Part shown: piece after piece, positions 61,957 through 64,000 of the stretch
Layout of the letters: the number at the start of each line of letters is the position of its first letter
Position numbering within the stretch: the first letter of the stretch is position 1
From: Aliivibrio sifiae
GTDB lineage: Bacteria; Pseudomonadota; Gammaproteobacteria; Enterobacterales; Vibrionaceae
Direction: 5' to 3'
Assembly: GCF_002954715.1 (NCBI RefSeq)
Contig: NZ_MSCP01000001.1
Location: forward strand, 194,836 to 258,835
DNA length: 64,000 bases
Notes under the pieces: model-generated
The model's input: the letters and a program-made list of their open reading frames with translations, nothing else
Database searches by the model: none
What the model was told of the DNA's origin: nothing
Made by a program: the position numbers and the translations under genes

Positions 61957-62841
61957 TTAGAAGAGTTTACTTGACCAACCAAGTTTATTTCTAAGTACAT
62001 GATAGTAGCTATAATCTTTAGGGTGAATAAGCTTTAGCTTGCTTGGGCTTTGGAAAATATGAACTTCATCTCCAGGACTAACCGGTAAAGATACTTGTCC
62101 ATCACAACTCACTTCTAATGAACTACGATTTTCTGGTGAGATGAATAATTTAATGTGACGCTTACCTTCAACAACCAATGGTCGGCTTGAAAGAGTATGC
62201 GGAAACATTGGGACTATTGAGATTGCATTTAGGTTTGGTGACAGAATGGGACCGCCACCAGAAAGAGAATAAGCGGTAGATCCTGTTGGCGTTGAGATGA
62301 TTAAACCATCTGAACGTTGTGAGAAAGCAAAACTTTCATCAATATAGACCTCAAACTCTATCATATGAGCGACTTGGCCGGGGTGAAGAACGACTTCATT
62401 AAATGCCGTATTATGGCTTTTCACTTGTCCATGGCGGTGAACCTCAGCTTCAAGTAAAAAGCGTTCCTCTTTAACGAATTCACCATTTAATACAGCCTGT
62501 AGTGGCTCTTCAAAATTATCAGGATCAAGGTCGGTTAGAAAGCCAAGATTACCTCTGTTAACACCAATTACAGAGATATCGAAACGGGATAGAACACGAG
62601 CTGCACCTAGCATATTGCCATCACCACCGACAACAATAGCAAGGTCGGCTTGTTCGCCTAATTTTAATAGGTGATTAAAGTGTTCATCAGGAATATCAGG
62701 TAGAGCTTCACGTAAACGGCTATCGATTAATACAGGGTAATTTAATCCAGTAAGCCAATTATAGAGAGCTAAATGTGTTTTTACTGCACTTGGGTCTCTT
62801 GGTTTACCAATGATTGCGATAACGTTAAAGGCTGTTTTCAT
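61957..62841 (-). CDS. nadK: NAD kinase
   Basis: 294 aa from ATG 62841, equal in length to the Vibrio cholerae enzyme. Two further in-frame ATGs (62850, 62847) are possible. The motifs [13 protein letters not shown] and [11 protein letters not shown], then [17 protein letters not shown] and SCDGQ, are diagnostic. It phosphorylates NAD to NADP with ATP in the cytosol. It lies upstream of recN on the same strand and divergent from grpE, the conserved order in gammaproteobacteria. Confidence 0.95.
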   Translation of the reverse strand: MKTAFNVIAIIGKPRDPSAVKTHLALYNWLTGLNYPVLIDSRLREALPDIPDEHFNHLLKLGEQADLAIVVGGDGNMLGAARVLSRFDISVIGVNRGNLGFLTDLDPDNFEEPLQAVLNGEFVKEERFLLEAEVHRHGQVKSHNTAFNEVVLHPGQVAHMIEFEVYIDESFAFSQRSDGLIISTPTGSTAYSLSGGGPILSPNLNAISIVPMFPHTLSSRPLVVEGKRHIKLFISPENRSSLEVSCDGQVSLPVSPGDEVHIFQSPSKLKLIHPKDYSYYHVLRNKLGWSSKLF

Positions 62842-62894
62842 ATCCATCATCCGTCATGAAATGGGCAACAAATGTTACAATTAGTACTATTATG

Positions 62895-62920
62895 CTTGAA
62901 TCGCTTTATTTAGTCCCCAT
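62895..62920 (+). promoter_or_regulatory. Sigma-32 heat-shock promoter of grpE
   Basis: CTTGAA, 14 bases, CCCCAT matches the RpoH consensus in both boxes and spacing. About 100 bp before the grpE start codon. Confidence 0.85.
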
Positions 62921-63017
62921 AATAATGACAAAGTTTTAATTTGCTTATAGAGCGATGCCTTGGTTTGTATTAAGATCGCTTTATATAGCTAATCATTAGC
63001 ATTCTGGAGAAGCAGTA

Positions 63018-63602
63018 ATGAACAACGAAGAAAACAAAGTTAACGAAGAAGCAGTAGTAGAAGATCACATTGAAGCCGTTGGTACAGAGGCTGATGTAGA
63101 GTGGAATGAATCTTCAGAAGATAACCAAGAAGCAAAAATCGCGGAACTAGAAGCGGCATTACTTGCAAGCCAAGCACAGCTTAAAGACCAACAAGATGCG
63201 GTTTTACGAGCTAAAGCAGAAGAGCAAAACGTTCGTCGTCGTGCTGAAGGCGATATTGATAAAGCGCGTAAATACGCGTTGAAAAAATTTGCAGGTGAAC
63301 TGCTTCCTGTTATCGATAATCTAGAGCGTGCTCTTGAGAATGGCGATAAAGAAAATGAAGCGGCAAAAGCGTTGCTTGAAGGTGTTGAGCTAACACTACA
63401 AACGTTTATTTCAACGGTTGAAAAGTTTGGTCTAACCGTAATTAATCCAGTTGGTGAAGCATTTAACCCTGAACTTCATCAAGCGATTGGCATGCAAGCA
63501 AGTCCAGACCATGAATCAAATACGGTAATGATTGTAATGCAAAAAGGCTACTCATTAAATGAGCAAGTACTTCGCCCTGCAATGGTTATGGTTGCTCAAT
63601 AA
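63018..63602 (+). CDS. grpE: Nucleotide exchange factor GrpE
   Basis: 194 aa. An acidic, unstructured N-terminus (1-50) is followed by a long helix with [29 protein letters not shown] (in part), a four-helix bundle region and the C-terminal beta domain [16 protein letters not shown]. It dimerises and releases ADP from DnaK. CTGGAGAAG precedes the ATG. The sigma-32 promoter upstream agrees with heat induction. A terminator follows. Confidence 0.97.
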   Translation: MNNEENKVNEEAVVEDHIEAVGTEADVEWNESSEDNQEAKIAELEAALLASQAQLKDQQDAVLRAKAEEQNVRRRAEGDIDKARKYALKKFAGELLPVIDNLERALENGDKENEAAKALLEGVELTLQTFISTVEKFGLTVINPVGEAFNPELHQAIGMQASPDHESNTVMIVMQKGYSLNEQVLRPAMVMVAQ

Positions 63603-63637
63603 TTAATTGTTTTAAATAGATTAAATGTTTAATAAGT

Positions 63638-63670
63638 AGGCAGTGTCAGGAATGATACTGCCTTTTTTTG
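63638..63670 (+). terminator. Terminator after grpE
   Basis: AGGCAGTGTC pairs with GATACTGCCT (one wobble pair) around a six-base loop, followed by a T7 run. Confidence 0.88.
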
Positions 63671-63837
63671 TCTTTATTTTAAGATCGTGTGTCTTTGTTT
63701 TTGGAATCGCTCTCAGAAATAAGGAATAAGCATCAAAACTTTATATTTTTCTTTTGTTTATCAGTGTTCTTTGTTTTGTTTTTTACTAAATTTTAATCAT
63801 CATGGAACGATACAAGTTTAAATATATGGAAAAAAAT

Positions 63838-64000
63838 ATGAAGTTTAGAACACTACTTTTAAGTGCATTTTGTTTATATACGCCGTTGAGCTTTGCTGAG
63901 CATGTTGTAGCATCTGAGACTTATTCATCAATGGCTTTATCAAACGATGCTAAATTATATAATGCACCAGAGACTTCAGCTTGGGCGCGTGGAGCGACCC
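63838..64000 (+). CDS. Secreted protein, N-terminal part (runs off the window)
   Basis: 54 codons visible. A signal peptide (MKFRTLLLSAFCLYTPLSFA, cleavage before EH) is followed by VVASETYSSMALSNDAKLYN. An in-frame ATG at 63826 would add four residues; 63838 is preferred because ATGGA there can serve as ribosome site. I do not recognise the family from this fragment. It is preceded by about 170 bp of AT-rich promoter DNA after the grpE terminator. Confidence 0.65.
   Translation, partial: MKFRTLLLSAFCLYTPLSFAEHVVASETYSSMALSNDAKLYNAPETSAWARGAT

Noticed and set aside
1-64000. CRISPR arrays, rRNA or tRNA genes and complete insertion sequences
   Set aside because: I found no regularly spaced repeats, no rRNA and no transposase genes. 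The only tRNA-like sequence is in tmRNA and its 29-bp att copy.

Overview
The window is an AT-rich gammaproteobacterial chromosome segment. Gene content and order (surE-pcm-nlpD-rpoS; smpB/ssrA, ratA-rnfH, bamE, recN, nadK, grpE; cadC/cadBA), the tmRNA tag AANDENYALAA and the protein sequences point to Vibrionaceae, most likely the Aliivibrio (fischeri/logei) branch. The genus is an inference.

Layout. 1-3115: stress-survival block surE-pcm-nlpD-rpoS. 3187-6799: ynjF-ynjD-ynjC-like ABC transporter operon without its binding protein, preceded by a DUF2301-like membrane protein. 7102-13855: transport and metabolism genes (nupC, Dcu transporter, metA, EamA exporter, a YeeE/YedE pair, a VOC protein under a SoxR-like box). 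14425-22843: acid-resistance lysine decarboxylase locus (cadC, cadBA) with pdxY for PLP supply, interrupted by a Na+/alanine symporter. 22937-26062: a lipase with a membrane-anchored partner, and a short MgtE-type Mg2+ channel behind a leader peptide.

26173-38496 is the most striking stretch. It is a sulfur/thiol locus: rhodanese, PatB/MalY C-S lyase, CoA-disulfide reductase/NADH oxidase, TcyP cystine importer, an ECF sigma factor, a second glutamate-cysteine ligase, an MdlAB-like ABC exporter pair and a glutathione synthetase of the eukaryotic family. Five promoters in this stretch share the same architecture, TGC(A/G)TC, then exactly 16 bp, then CGTCT. They precede all the transcription units, including the sigma gene itself, which suggests one autoregulated sigma regulon for cystine uptake, glutathione synthesis and perhaps thiol export. 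Three of its genes carry small indels (A-run, ATTT repeat, A-run).

38793-47974: tri-haem cytochrome c peroxidase, envelope proteins, and a MoxR/DUF58/VWA (Bat) operon whose last gene is a deletion fusion to a haloalkane dehalogenase. 48225-57760: a 9.5-kb genomic island in the 3' end of ssrA, bounded by 29-bp direct repeats. It carries two related tyrosine recombinases, a DUF3987 protein, an HUH-type protein beside a 17-bp-arm hairpin, and a two-gene operon of an unusual reverse transcriptase with an uncharacterised partner, a candidate phage-defence system. 57744-64000: core genes ssrA, smpB, ratA-rnfH, bamE, recN (under a perfect 40-bp double LexA operator), nadK, grpE (sigma-32 promoter) and the start of a secreted protein.
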